From contig CAZLWV010000015.1 of the NCBI GenBank assembly GCA_964563135.1, forward strand, positions 1 through 64,000: 64,000 nt of DNA, in the 5' to 3' direction. The position numbers and the translations under genes were made by a program. The notes beneath the pieces are model-generated. The model saw only the letters and a program-made list of their open reading frames with translations. It was not told where the DNA came from and searched no databases. This DNA is from JAAYAY01 sp964563135. Its GTDB lineage: Bacteria > Planctomycetota > Planctomycetia > Pirellulales > Thermoguttaceae. Below, in pieces: positions 19,191 to 27,892 of this stretch (its first letter is position 1; each line of letters starts with the position of its first letter).

Positions 19191-19357
19191 AATCTCGACT
19201 CCCTACGCTCTTGAGCTGCCACGGGGAACCATGGGGAGGGGCAACCGCCTGGTTGGACAGGGCCACCGGATAGCTCGCATCCCCGACGACACGACCACTC
19301 CGTGCCGCCTCGAAACACGACCGCGGCACGGGCGCATGCTAATCACGGCTTGACGAC

Positions 19358-19798
19358 TCAGTCCTCGTCCTCATCGGCATCCGCCCCGGCGGCGACCAGA
19401 TCGTGGGTATCCACCTCCACGTCGTTGCCTTCCGTGGTCTCCGCGACCGGTTCCGACGGTCTGACGGTAGCGCCTTTGGCATGCTCGACCAGCGCGTCGA
19501 CAATGCGGGGATCCACTTTGAGCACCAGGCTGCGGAGGATGTTGTCGTCCAGTTCGCTCTGGCGGGTGACCTTCGGCAACTTCGGGCCATCCAGCCGGAA
19601 ATACGTGAGCCAGTACGTCCCCTTCTTCTGCCCGTTGATCGGGTAGGCCAGGCGGCGTTCTTCCCACAAGCGGCTGACAAGCATCTCTCCGCCAGCCTCC
19701 TCAATCATTCGGGAAATCGCGCCCGAGACGCCATCCGGATCGCGCCCGTACTTTCCCGAATCGAAGATGAACATGCCTTCATAAACGTTGCTAGCCAA
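19358..19798 (-). CDS. rpsF: 30S ribosomal protein bS6
   Basis: bS6 normally binds 16S rRNA as a pair with bS18. The 146-aa protein starts with YEGMFIFDSGKYGRD and contains RLAYPINGQKKGTYWLTYF, the family signature. A ~40-residue Asp/Glu-rich C-terminal tail makes it longer than the usual 95-110 aa. It is followed by ssb, but rpsR, encoding its partner, is not in this cluster. Confidence 0.95.
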   Translation of the reverse strand: MASNVYEGMFIFDSGKYGRDPDGVSGAISRMIEEAGGEMLVSRLWEERRLAYPINGQKKGTYWLTYFRLDGPKLPKVTRQSELDDNILRSLVLKVDPRIVDALVEHAKGATVRPSEPVAETTEGNDVEVDTHDLVAAGADADEDED

Positions 19799-19818
19799 AG
19801 CTTAACTCCTCAGTGGCT

Positions 19819-20376
19819 TCAGTTGAATTGATTCATGCACATGTCGATTCCGTCGCGAGCCCAGGCCACTGCGGCATCTGCCGCCCTGAGGATCGCCGGC
19901 TCGATCTCTGCCTGCTCTTCCCGCGTGAACCTTCCCAGGACGTAATCAGCGGCGTCCCAACCTTCGGGTGGCGAACCGATCCCGACCCTCAACCGCGACA
20001 AATCCTCCGTTCCCAGGCGGCTGATCACGTCAGCAAGCCCTTTCTGCCCTCCGGAGGAACCTTTCATGCGAACCCGCAGTCTCGCAAGCGGCAGATTGAT
20101 GTCATCGCAAACGATCAGGATCTCGTCGTTTCCAAGCTTGTAGAAGTCCCTCGCGGCCAGAACACTCGCTCCGCTTCGATTCATGTAGGTTGCCGGGCAA
20201 AGCAGCACGAGCTTCTCGCCCGCCATCTTCGCCTCGACAACCTCGCCGTCAAATCTCGCTCGTGGTTTTTCGGCTCCAAGGCGCCGGGCCACCTCGGCGA
20301 CAACCTCGAAGCCAACATTGTGGCGGGTCCCCGCGTACCTGCGCCCGGGGTTCCCTAGTCCGACAATCAACTTCAT
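19819..20376 (-). CDS. pth: Peptidyl-tRNA hydrolase
   Basis: Recycles peptidyl-tRNA that drops off ribosomes. The 185-aa protein shows all family motifs: VGLGNPGRRYAGTRHNVGF (Asn10 and the catalytic His near residue 19), PATYMNRSG, CDDINLP with the catalytic Asp, and GSSGGQKGL. It is 21 bases upstream of rpsF and 54 bases downstream of rplY, so it is probably cotranscribed with both. Confidence 0.97.
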   Translation of the reverse strand: MKLIVGLGNPGRRYAGTRHNVGFEVVAEVARRLGAEKPRARFDGEVVEAKMAGEKLVLLCPATYMNRSGASVLAARDFYKLGNDEILIVCDDINLPLARLRVRMKGSSGGQKGLADVISRLGTEDLSRLRVGIGSPPEGWDAADYVLGRFTREEQAEIEPAILRAADAAVAWARDGIDMCMNQFN

Positions 20377-20430
20377 CCCAGCAAGCTCCTTCGCCGATCC
20401 ATACCGACGGGCGGCACAGAAGCCTGTGGA

Positions 20431-21060
20431 CTAGGACTCGGATTGACCTTCTTCCTCTTCTCGCTTTCGGCCGATCACTTCCGGTTCGACTTCGCCGGCA
20501 AGAACCTCTTCTTCTGGTTGCTCGACCGGTTCGACGCACTGAACAATGTCCTGGTCGACCTCTGCAAGGACCTTCGCTCCCGGCGGAAGTTCCAGGCTCG
20601 CCACGGTGATCGAGCCGTTCAATCTGAGGTCGTTGATGTTAACGGTCAGCTTCTCGGGGATGTCGGCAGCCTCGCATTCCAGGCCGATTTCGTGGATGAG
20701 CTGCTTGAGCACGCCCCCGTCCTTCACGCCCGGCGCTTCGCCCCGCAGCTCAACAGCCACCTGCACATGGACCTTCTCGTGCGCGGAGATCCGCGAAAGA
20801 TCCACGTGGAGCACATGGTTGCCCCACGTATCCCACTGGCACTCGCGAACAAAGGCCGATTCGTTCACTGCACCCGCCAGGGTCACGACCCGGCTCCCGT
20901 GGCGAACCATCGCGTCGAACTGGTCTGCGGGCACCGCCAGACTCACCGGTTCCTGTCCGTGCCCGTAAAGGACCGCCGGAATCTTGCCCTGGGCGCGAAG
21001 CCGCCGGTTGTTTCGTTTCCCTCGCATCTCGCGAGTTTCCACTTTCAATGTCTGTGACAT
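20431..21060 (-). CDS. rplY: 50S ribosomal protein bL25, Ctc form
   Basis: bL25 binds 5S rRNA. The 209-aa protein is the long two-domain Ctc form: the N-terminal L25 domain (LKVETREMRGKRNNRRLRAQ, IPAVLYGHG) and the C-terminal TL5-type domain (GVLKQLIHEIGLECEAADIP). It ends in a Glu-rich tail. The order prs-ctc-pth matches the arrangement known in Bacillus and other bacteria. Confidence 0.95.
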   Translation of the reverse strand: MSQTLKVETREMRGKRNNRRLRAQGKIPAVLYGHGQEPVSLAVPADQFDAMVRHGSRVVTLAGAVNESAFVRECQWDTWGNHVLHVDLSRISAHEKVHVQVAVELRGEAPGVKDGGVLKQLIHEIGLECEAADIPEKLTVNINDLRLNGSITVASLELPPGAKVLAEVDQDIVQCVEPVEQPEEEVLAGEVEPEVIGRKREEEEGQSES

Positions 21061-21237
21061 CGAATTCCTCTGCCAGCAATCAGGCTGCTTGAATGACCTT
21101 CTTCGATCCGCTCACACGCCAGGGTGACCGGTCTCCTCTCACACATGCCGACGCCCCCTCGAGGGCTCCACCCAAGGGGGCGAAACTGCTTATTGTGGCT
21201 GATTTCCGCGGAAATACAACCCCACCGAGCCCTTCTT

Positions 21238-22276
21238 TCAGCGACTCTCCTTCCGTGCATCCCGCCGAAACAGCCCACTGACCGATTCGTTTCGATGAAT
21301 CCGCTTGATCGCCTCACCCAAAAGAGGGGCGACTGTCAGGACCTTGATTCGGTCGAGGCGCCGCTCCGGCGGCAAGGGAATCGTATCGGTTACGACGACC
21401 TGTTCCACCGGGGCCTCGCGAAGGCGGTTGATCGCGTCGCCGCACAGCACCCCGTGGGTGGCCGCCAGATAGACGGCCTTGGCACCGGCGCTCTTCACCA
21501 TTTTCGCCGCGCCGCAGATCGAGCCAGCCGTGCTGATCATGTCGTCGAAGATCAGCGCGATTTTGCCGGCAACCGGACCACCGATCAAGTTGGCCTGATC
21601 GGTAGAATGGGCGCTGGACCGCCGCTTGTCGACGATCGCCACCGGCGCCTTCAGGTCGGCCGCATGGCTCAAGGCCCGCTTGATACTCCCCTCATCTGGA
21701 CTGACGACGATGATATCTTCCTTGGGGAAGCTCAGTTCGTGAAAATAGGCGTCAATCACCGGAGCGCCGACCAGATGGTCTACGGGAATATCGAAGAATC
21801 CCTGGATCTGGGCGGCGTGCAGGTCCATGGCCAGCACGCGGTCGGCACCCGCACGGGTAATCAGGTTTGCCGCCAACTTGGCCGTGATCGGCACACGCCC
21901 CTCGTCCTTCCGATCCTGCCGGGCGTACCCAAAGTAGGGCATCACCGCGGTGCCGCGTTGGGCGCTGGCCCGGTTGAGCGCGTCGAGGATCAGGCACAGN
22001 NNNNNNNNNCATCACCGCGGTGATCCGCTCGGCACTGGCCCGCTTGAAACTGTCGATCAGGATCAGCAGTTCCATCAGATTGTCGTTGACCGGATGGCAG
22101 GTGGGCTGCACGAGAAAGACATCTCGCCCCCGCACATCCTGCTCGATCCGGCACCAGATCTCCCCATCCGGGAACGTATCGATCCTGAGCTTGCCGAGAG
22201 ACAGCCCGAGGTAGTCGCACACGCGCTGGGCAAGCTCCGGGTGGGCCCGGCCGCTGAATACCTTCATATCATTCAT
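21238..22276 (-). CDS. prs: Ribose-phosphate pyrophosphokinase, split by an assembly gap
   Basis: Makes PRPP from ribose 5-phosphate and ATP. The N-terminal part begins MNDMKVFSGRAHPEL and reaches ERITAVM before the gap. The C-terminal part has PYFGYARQDRK, the PRPP-binding region (IALIFDDMISTAGS) and the pocket AAKMVKSAGA. Taken literally, the 10 Ns put the two parts out of frame. The 60 bases on each side of the gap are diverged copies of each other. Removing 21940-22009 leaves 969 bases, a continuous 322-aa protein of normal length. So this is one intact gene broken by scaffolding, not a pseudogene. It lies between glmU-like and rplY. Confidence 0.93.
22000..22009. other. Assembly gap (10 N) within prs
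   Basis: Ten Ns join two contig ends. The flanking 60-base segments (21940-21999 and 22010-22069) align without gaps in the same codon phase, so the contigs probably overlap rather than leave a real gap. Confidence 0.98.
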
Positions 22277-22363
22277 GGTTCCGGATAAACTCCCCCCATG
22301 CGCCGGGTCCAGTCTCGCGCCGCCCTCGGCCCGATCCGTGTGCCCGAGCGTCCAGGCATCTTC

Positions 22364-23113
22364 TCATCTGACACCGCCAGCCTCCTGCATCGCGGTTTCC
22401 ACAATTTTCAATTCGTCCACGGTATTGATCCCCAGCACCTCGCAGGGTTTCAGCACCTGGAGCGCCCGCACGGGTTTGCCCTGCCTCAGCAGGACACCGG
22501 GAACGTCCGTAATGTAGTATTCGCCCTGAGAGTTGTCGGGACGGATCTCCTCGAGTGCCCCCATCAGGTCGGGGCACCGGAAGACGTAGTAGCTCATGTT
22601 GACTTCCGTGATCCGCTTCTGCTCCTCGGTGGCATCGCGCTGTTCCACGATCCCGGCGAACTGCCCGTGGGCGTCGCGCACAATCCGCCCCAAACCGAAC
22701 GGATCGTCTTTGTGGGCGGTTCCCAGGATGCAGGCAGCCGGTTTGTGGTCGTAATCGTCCAACAGGGTCCGGACCGAATCGGCCTGAATCATGGGCGAGT
22801 CACCTGCGATCACAAACACCGGCCCTTCGTATCCCTCGAGGTGGTCGCGGCAGACCATCACCGCATGCCCCGTTCCGAGCTGCTGCGTCTGCTCCACAAA
22901 CTCAAGTCCCTTTCGGGCGCTCAGCGTTTCTTTGACAAGCTCCGCCCGATAGCCGACGATCACCACGATCCGGTCCACGCCGACATCCTCAAGCACATCC
23001 AGCACATACTCGACCATCGGCCGGCCGCAAACCGGAAAAAGAACCTTGGGCAGGTCCGATTTCATTCGTGTGCCCTTCCCCGCTGCCATTACAAGCCCGA
23101 CTCTGCGACTCAT
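22364..23113 (-). CDS. NTP transferase, GlmU uridylyltransferase-domain protein
   Basis: A 249-aa nucleotidyltransferase like the N-terminal half of GlmU, which makes UDP-GlcNAc. The frame extends to 23416, but homology starts at MSRRVGLVMAAGKGTRMKSD, so ATG 23113 is chosen. Visible motifs are AAGKGTRMKSDLPKVL (nucleotide binding), GTGHAVM, AGDSPMI (metal-binding Asp) and ITEVNMSYYVF. The C-terminal left-handed helix acetyltransferase domain of GlmU is absent, and the gene ends at ~250 residues. It sits where glmU/gcaD stands in the conserved glmU-prs-ctc-pth order, so a GlmU-like role is likely. The acetylation step would need another protein. Confidence 0.88.
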   Translation of the reverse strand: MSRRVGLVMAAGKGTRMKSDLPKVLFPVCGRPMVEYVLDVLEDVGVDRIVVIVGYRAELVKETLSARKGLEFVEQTQQLGTGHAVMVCRDHLEGYEGPVFVIAGDSPMIQADSVRTLLDDYDHKPAACILGTAHKDDPFGLGRIVRDAHGQFAGIVEQRDATEEQKRITEVNMSYYVFRCPDLMGALEEIRPDNSQGEYYITDVPGVLLRQGKPVRALQVLKPCEVLGINTVDELKIVETAMQEAGGVR

Positions 23114-23330
23114 TTGCCTGTCCCTTGCAGATTTCCTATTATCCGCGCATACCCAGCCACGGCCACAATCCTTTAGTGATCGGTGCCTGCAAGCGAAAAC
23201 TTCAGCAAGGGAACGTGACCGGCTTGGATTTGGCGAGTCCCATAATCTTGGCACGAATCGCTCGAATTGGCCAGGGGGCATCGCTCGAATGCCTGCCATC
23301 GCACCACCCCAATGGGTTGCACGCTTCCCG

Positions 23331-23358
23331 TTGACAGTGCGATGAGACGCGATACAAT
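23331..23358 (+). promoter_or_regulatory. Strong sigma70-type promoter before argB
   Basis: TTGACA at 23331-23336, a 16-base spacer and TACAAT at 23353-23358. The -35 is a perfect consensus and the -10 differs by one base from TATAAT. The predicted transcription start is near 23365, only a few bases before the hairpin at 23368. This is the best promoter match in the window. Confidence 0.7.
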
Positions 23359-23367
23359 AAGCCGTTT

Positions 23368-23408
23368 CCCCGGGCAGTTCGTTCACATTGCCCGGGGCTG
23401 TTTTTTTT
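23368..23408 (+). terminator. Perfect intrinsic terminator / attenuator in the argB leader
   Basis: CCCCGGGCA (23368-23376) pairs perfectly with TGCCCGGGG (23389-23397) around a 12-base loop, followed by CTG and eight Ts (23401-23408). It lies between the promoter and the argB start, on the argB strand, so it could end transcription after ~43 nucleotides. Confidence 0.75.
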
Positions 23409-23429
23409 CTCCACACGAGGTTGACCAGG

Positions 23430-24308
23430 TTGCTGGAAGCAATTCAAAAAGCCGACACGCTCATCGAAGCCATGAAGTGGATCCGCGAGTTTCGCGGCAA
23501 GGTCACCGTCATCAAACTGGGCGGAAGCGTCATGGAAGACGAGGCAGCTCTGTCGAGTCTTCTTCTGGACGTGGTTTTCATGGAAACCGTCGGCGTGCGG
23601 CCGGTGATCGTCCACGGGGGCGGTGCGGCCATCAGCCGTGCCATGGCCGAGGCCGGACTCGAACCCCGCTGGGTCCAGGGACGTCGTTACACCGATGACG
23701 CAACGCTCGAAATCGTTCAGCGGGTCCTCGGGGGCACGGTCAATCGTCGGATCGTGGAGGAGATCGATCGACTAGGCGGGCGGGCGGAGGGGCTCAATTT
23801 CGAGACCCGCAACGTGCTTTTCGGCCAGCGCATCACCTTGAAAGGCCCGGACGGCGCCGAGGTCGACCTTGGCCACGTCGGAAACGTTGCCCGCGTCGAC
23901 CGGAAGACCCTCGAAGGCCTTTGCCGCCGCTGGGTGGTGCCGGTGATCCCATCCATGTGCGTTGCCGACGACGGACAGAAGCTCAACGTCAACGCCGACA
24001 CAGCGGCAACGGCGGTTGCCCAGTCGCTCGGCGCCGAAAAGCTCGTCTTTCTCAGCGATGTGAACGGTGTGCGGCGGGACAAGAACGACCCCGAGTCGCT
24101 CATTCACTCGCTGACTCCCGCCCGGGCCCGTCAGCTCATTGCCTCGGGTGCCATCGAATCGGGCATGATCCCCAAAGTCCAGGCGTGCCTTGAAACCCTC
24201 GAGAGCGGCGTGAGGAAGATCCATATCATCGACGGCAGGCTTCGCCACTCTCTTCTGCTGGAGGTTTATACCAGCAAGGGTGTTGGAACCGAAATTGCCC
24301 AGGAGTAG
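23430..24308 (+). CDS. argB: Acetylglutamate kinase
   Basis: Phosphorylates N-acetylglutamate in arginine biosynthesis. The chosen start is TTG 23430 (292 aa), preceded by ACGAGG as ribosome-binding site; the frame is also open from TTG 23388, but that would begin inside the terminator hairpin. Motifs are VIKLGGSVMED (ATP-binding Lys and Gly loop), VIVHGGGAAIS, GRRYTDD, NVNADTAAT and KVQACLETLESG. It heads argB-argD-argF on the plus strand. The promoter-terminator leader directly upstream suggests transcription attenuation or processing. Confidence 0.94.
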   Translation: MLEAIQKADTLIEAMKWIREFRGKVTVIKLGGSVMEDEAALSSLLLDVVFMETVGVRPVIVHGGGAAISRAMAEAGLEPRWVQGRRYTDDATLEIVQRVLGGTVNRRIVEEIDRLGGRAEGLNFETRNVLFGQRITLKGPDGAEVDLGHVGNVARVDRKTLEGLCRRWVVPVIPSMCVADDGQKLNVNADTAATAVAQSLGAEKLVFLSDVNGVRRDKNDPESLIHSLTPARARQLIASGAIESGMIPKVQACLETLESGVRKIHIIDGRLRHSLLLEVYTSKGVGTEIAQE

Positions 24309-24397
24309 CCATCCGGGGCCGAACCAGCCGGGTAGTTGCCCTGTCTATTGAGACTTCTTTCCGAGATACTCGTTCCCGCCTACAGGAGAACAAGATT

Positions 24398-25603
24398 GTG
24401 CCAAGCGAAAGCCCATTGAGCTCCCCGGAGACCGTTGAACTCTTCCGGCAATACGTAATCCCCAACTACCGCCGGTATCCGGTGGCTCTGGTGCGCGGCG
24501 AGGGATCCTGGGTTTGGGACGCTGAGGGCAACCGCTACCTCGATTTCTTCCCTGGATGGGGCTGCAACTTGCTGGGGCACTGTCCGGCGCCGGTGGTCCG
24601 GGCGGTCCAGGAACAGATCGGCAAACTGATCCATGTTCCCAACACGTGGTACACCGAGGCCCAGGGGCGATGGGCCGAGGCTTTGAGCCGGCGCAGCTTC
24701 GGAGGCCAGGCGTTTTTCTGCAATTCGGGCACCGAGGCCAACGAGGCGGCCATCAAGCTGGTTCGCCTGCACACGCCAAAGAACCGCTACAAGATCATCA
24801 CGTTCGAAGGCGGATTCCACGGCCGCACCCTCGGATCGACCTCAGCAACCGCGCAGGCCAAATACCATGAAGGGCTGGGACCGCTCATGGCCGGTTTCGT
24901 CTATGCCCCCTTCGGTGACCTCGAAGCCGTCGAGGCCCTGATCGACGAAGAGACTGCCGGCATCATGATCGAACCAATCCAGGGAGAAGGCGGAGTGCGG
25001 ATCCCGCCCGACGGCTTCCTGCAGGGGTTGCGCCGCCTGGCCGACGAGCACGGACTTCTCCTGGTGTTCGATGAGGTACAGACCGGTTGCGGGCGGACGG
25101 GGAACTGGTTCGCCTATCAACACTTCGGAGTGACTCCCGACGTGATGACCCTGGCCAAGGCAATCTGCGGAGGCGTGGCCGGTGCGGCCATGCTCACGAC
25201 GGCTGAGATTGCCCCCAGCCTGCGTCCGGGGATGCACGCCTCCACTTTCGGCGGCAATTCCGTTGCCGCGGCCGCCGGAATCGCCACGTTCGAAATGATC
25301 GAGAAAGAAGGTCTACTCGAGAATGCTCGCCGCATCAGCCAGGTCTTCCGCACGCGTCTGGACGCCCTGGCCGCCCAGTGCGAGATTATCCGGGAGATTC
25401 GCATCGTGGGGGTCATGATCGGCATCGAACTGTCGATCGAAGGGGCCCCGATCGTCAAGGATTGCATGGACCGCCGCCTTCTCATCAATTGCACCCATCA
25501 GACTGTAGTGCGATTGCTGCCGGCGATGAACTTGACCGTGGAACAGGCCAACGAGGGATGCGACATCCTGGCCGAGGTACTCAAGGGCCACACCACCCAG
25601 TGA
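24398..25603 (+). CDS. argD: Acetylornithine aminotransferase
   Basis: PLP enzyme converting N-acetylglutamate semialdehyde to N-acetylornithine; 401 aa from GTG 24398. Family motifs are FFCNSGTEANEAAIKL (PLP phosphate binding), FEGGFHGRTLG, EPIQGEGG, LVFDEVQTGCGRTG and MTLAKAICGG, where the Lys forms the Schiff base. THASTFGGN appears as HASTFGGNSVAAAAG. It lies 89 bases downstream of argB. Related class III transaminases could be confused with it, but the arg context makes ArgD the best call. Confidence 0.93.
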   Translation: MPSESPLSSPETVELFRQYVIPNYRRYPVALVRGEGSWVWDAEGNRYLDFFPGWGCNLLGHCPAPVVRAVQEQIGKLIHVPNTWYTEAQGRWAEALSRRSFGGQAFFCNSGTEANEAAIKLVRLHTPKNRYKIITFEGGFHGRTLGSTSATAQAKYHEGLGPLMAGFVYAPFGDLEAVEALIDEETAGIMIEPIQGEGGVRIPPDGFLQGLRRLADEHGLLLVFDEVQTGCGRTGNWFAYQHFGVTPDVMTLAKAICGGVAGAAMLTTAEIAPSLRPGMHASTFGGNSVAAAAGIATFEMIEKEGLLENARRISQVFRTRLDALAAQCEIIREIRIVGVMIGIELSIEGAPIVKDCMDRRLLINCTHQTVVRLLPAMNLTVEQANEGCDILAEVLKGHTTQ

Positions 25604-25802
25604 ATTCTTGGAGCCACCCACTGAACCAGCGATTGTGCACATTCATGCCCATGGGAGTTCCCTGCGTCTTGCCTGGGATTCTCAAGGTCCGATTCCAGAA
25701 CCCACCGCCATTCCAGCCGTTTCCGCCCGTGGGAGGTTTCCTCGCCGTTCTGACACCACTTCTTCTTATGTTTCGCTCAAACGTGGGCAAGGGGAGAGTA
25801 GT

Positions 25803-26723
25803 ATGCGACATCTCGTGACGCTGAGCGACCTGACCGCCGTAGAGATTCAGCGGATTTTCGCAATCACCGAGGATCTGAAAACCAAGTACGAAAGAGGCCT
25901 GCGCGAACCTCTCTTGCCTGGCCGGGTGATGGCCCTGATCTTCGAAAAGCCGTCTCTTCGTACCCGGGTCAGCTTTGAGGCCGGTATGACCCACCTGGGC
26001 GGTGGTGCCATGTTCCTCGGCGAAGACGTCGGCTTCGGCAAACGCGAGAGTCTGGCCGACTTCGCCCGGGTGCTCTCCGAACTGGTCGACGTGGTGGTCA
26101 TTCGCGCCAAGCGGCATCAGACCGTGGTGGACCTGGCGGCCCACTGCACGTGCCCGGTGATCAATGGCCTGACCGACCTGGCGCACCCTTGCCAGGCGAT
26201 GGCCGACCTCTATACGCTCCGCGAGATTTTTGGCTCTCTCGAAGGTCGTACCCTGGCCTGGATCGGCGACGGAAACAACGTGGCCCGCAGCCTGGCGACC
26301 GGTTGCGGCCGGGTAGGCATGCGTTTCGTCATCGCCGCGCCGGAGGGCTACGAGTTCGATGCCGATTTCGTCAAATCACTGAAAGAAGAGGTCCCCGACC
26401 TGGAACTGGTTGTCACCCGCGACCCGGCCGAAGCGGTCATGGACGCGTGCGCCGTCTACACCGACGTATGGGTCAGCATGGGTCAGGAGGCGGAGATGGA
26501 GGAGCGGCAAAGGGCCTTTGCCGCCTACCAGGTCAATTCCGCGTTGATGGCCAGGGCACCCGGCGATGCGGTCTTCATGCATTGCCTCCCTGCGCGGCGC
26601 GGCGAAGAGGTAACCGACGAAGTCATGGACAGTCCGGCAAGCGTCATCGTGCGCCAGGCTGGCAACCGCATGCACGCCCAAAAAGGTATCCTCGCCTGGC
26701 TCCTAGGGACCCAAGCCGATTGA
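25803..26723 (+). CDS. argF: Ornithine carbamoyltransferase
   Basis: Condenses ornithine and carbamoyl phosphate to citrulline; 306 aa. The frame is open to 25608, but MRHLVTLSDLTAVEIQ at ATG 25803 is the family start, preceded by GGGGAGAG. Motifs: EKPSLRTRVSFE (carbamoyl-phosphate loop), HPCQAMADL, the ornithine-binding VWVSMGQE, and HCLPARRGEEVTDEVMD with the reactive Cys. It completes an argBDF run; argG/argH are not in this window. Confidence 0.96.
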   Translation: MRHLVTLSDLTAVEIQRIFAITEDLKTKYERGLREPLLPGRVMALIFEKPSLRTRVSFEAGMTHLGGGAMFLGEDVGFGKRESLADFARVLSELVDVVVIRAKRHQTVVDLAAHCTCPVINGLTDLAHPCQAMADLYTLREIFGSLEGRTLAWIGDGNNVARSLATGCGRVGMRFVIAAPEGYEFDADFVKSLKEEVPDLELVVTRDPAEAVMDACAVYTDVWVSMGQEAEMEERQRAFAAYQVNSALMARAPGDAVFMHCLPARRGEEVTDEVMDSPASVIVRQAGNRMHAQKGILAWLLGTQAD

Positions 26724-26923
26724 ACGGCGCGACGCGCGGGGTTCCGCGGAGAATGCGGTGTCTCCACCATCCGCATCCGCTTGAAACGATCCGAATCGCG
26801 ACACCGGCCGCAGGGCGGCGCGAGATTCCTCGTCAGACGGAGACTGAAGACTGGCTGGCCAGAATCCGGCTGCTCCAGTGCCACATTGCCACATTGATTC
26901 CCTCAGAAAGCCGGGGGCCCACC

Positions 26924-27655
26924 ATGCGTCACGACAACCGCCGCCCCGACCAGCTTCGGCCGATTCGTGTCCAGCGGCAATTCACGAGCGCCCCGGGTGG
27001 CAGCACGCTCATCGAAGCGGGCAATACGAAGGTGCTCTGCACCGCCAGCCTCGAGGAGCAGGTGCCGCCGTGGATGGCCGGCCAGGGGCGTGGCTGGATC
27101 ACGGCCGAGTACAGCATGCTTCCCGGCAGCACCGCTCCGCGAAAACGGCGAGAAAGGGAGAAGATCGACTCGCGCTCGTCGGAGATCCAGCGACTCATCG
27201 GACGCAGCCTCCGCGCCGTGGCCGACCTGAATCACCGCGGCGAGCGGACGATCACGGTCGACTGCGATGTGCTCCAGGCCGACGGCGGGACACGGACGGC
27301 CTCAATCACCGGTGCCTTCATCGCGCTGGTCGATTGCCTGGCGACGATCCCCGACGAGAAGCTTCCCCAGCCCATTGAGCCCATCCTGAAGACCAGCGTG
27401 GCGGCCGTCAGTGTGGGAATCGTCGACGGCGAGCCGGTTCTCGACCTCGACTATGTGGAAGACGTGGCAGCCACGGTCGACATGAATGTCGTCATGACGG
27501 GCACCGGCGAGTTCGTAGAGATTCAGGGCACGGGTGAGGAGGCCACGTTCACCGAGGATCAGCTCGCCCAGATGCTGGTCCTGGCCCGACCCGGCATAGC
27601 CCTGTTGACGCAGATCCAGAACGACGCACTTGGCAGACTCTGGCGGTCAGCGTAG
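26924..27655 (+). CDS. rph: Ribonuclease PH
   Basis: Phosphorolytic 3'-5' exoribonuclease that trims tRNA 3' ends; 243 aa. The frame runs from 26150, but the family start is MRHDNRRPDQLRPI at ATG 26924. Motifs include EAGNTKVLCTASLEEQVP, GWITAEYSMLPGST, RSSEIQRLIGRSLRAV and DCDVLQADGGTRTASI, with the phosphate- and metal-binding residues expected of the family. It is 200 bases downstream of argF and may share its transcript. Confidence 0.96.
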   Translation: MRHDNRRPDQLRPIRVQRQFTSAPGGSTLIEAGNTKVLCTASLEEQVPPWMAGQGRGWITAEYSMLPGSTAPRKRREREKIDSRSSEIQRLIGRSLRAVADLNHRGERTITVDCDVLQADGGTRTASITGAFIALVDCLATIPDEKLPQPIEPILKTSVAAVSVGIVDGEPVLDLDYVEDVAATVDMNVVMTGTGEFVEIQGTGEEATFTEDQLAQMLVLARPGIALLTQIQNDALGRLWRSA

Positions 27656-27748
27656 GCCCCATCTGGCGGACTGTCCTTCTCCCCGCAGGGACGTGTACCT
27701 TCTCTTGTCGTTTGGGCGACCGGTGCCGCGCGCTACAATACCTCCCTG

Positions 27749-27854
27749 GTGCTCTGTCACAGCGTGATTCTGGAGTCAATGGCGCAGAATCAGGCGACAA
27801 TCGCCGAGTTGTTCCGCAGGCTCCGGCCCCCAGTTTTTAGCTGAGACAAAGCAC
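27749..27854. mobile_element. MITE-like element, copy 1 (106 bp)
   Basis: Begins GTGCTCTGTCACAGC and ends GCTGAGACAAAGCAC, imperfect inverted ends. It is flanked by TG on both sides (27747-27748 and 27855-27856). The central part, including TCGCCGAGTTGTTCCGCAG, is shared with copies 2 and 3. It is too short to code for a transposase. Located between rph and the epimerase gene. Confidence 0.8.
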
Positions 27855-27892
27855 TGGACTCTGGATCGCGACCCGATATAGAATCGTCCGTC

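Noticed and set aside
21238..22276. prs as a frameshifted pseudogene
   Set aside because: The frame break coincides exactly with the N gap and duplicated contig ends; removing 70 bp restores a normal-length gene.
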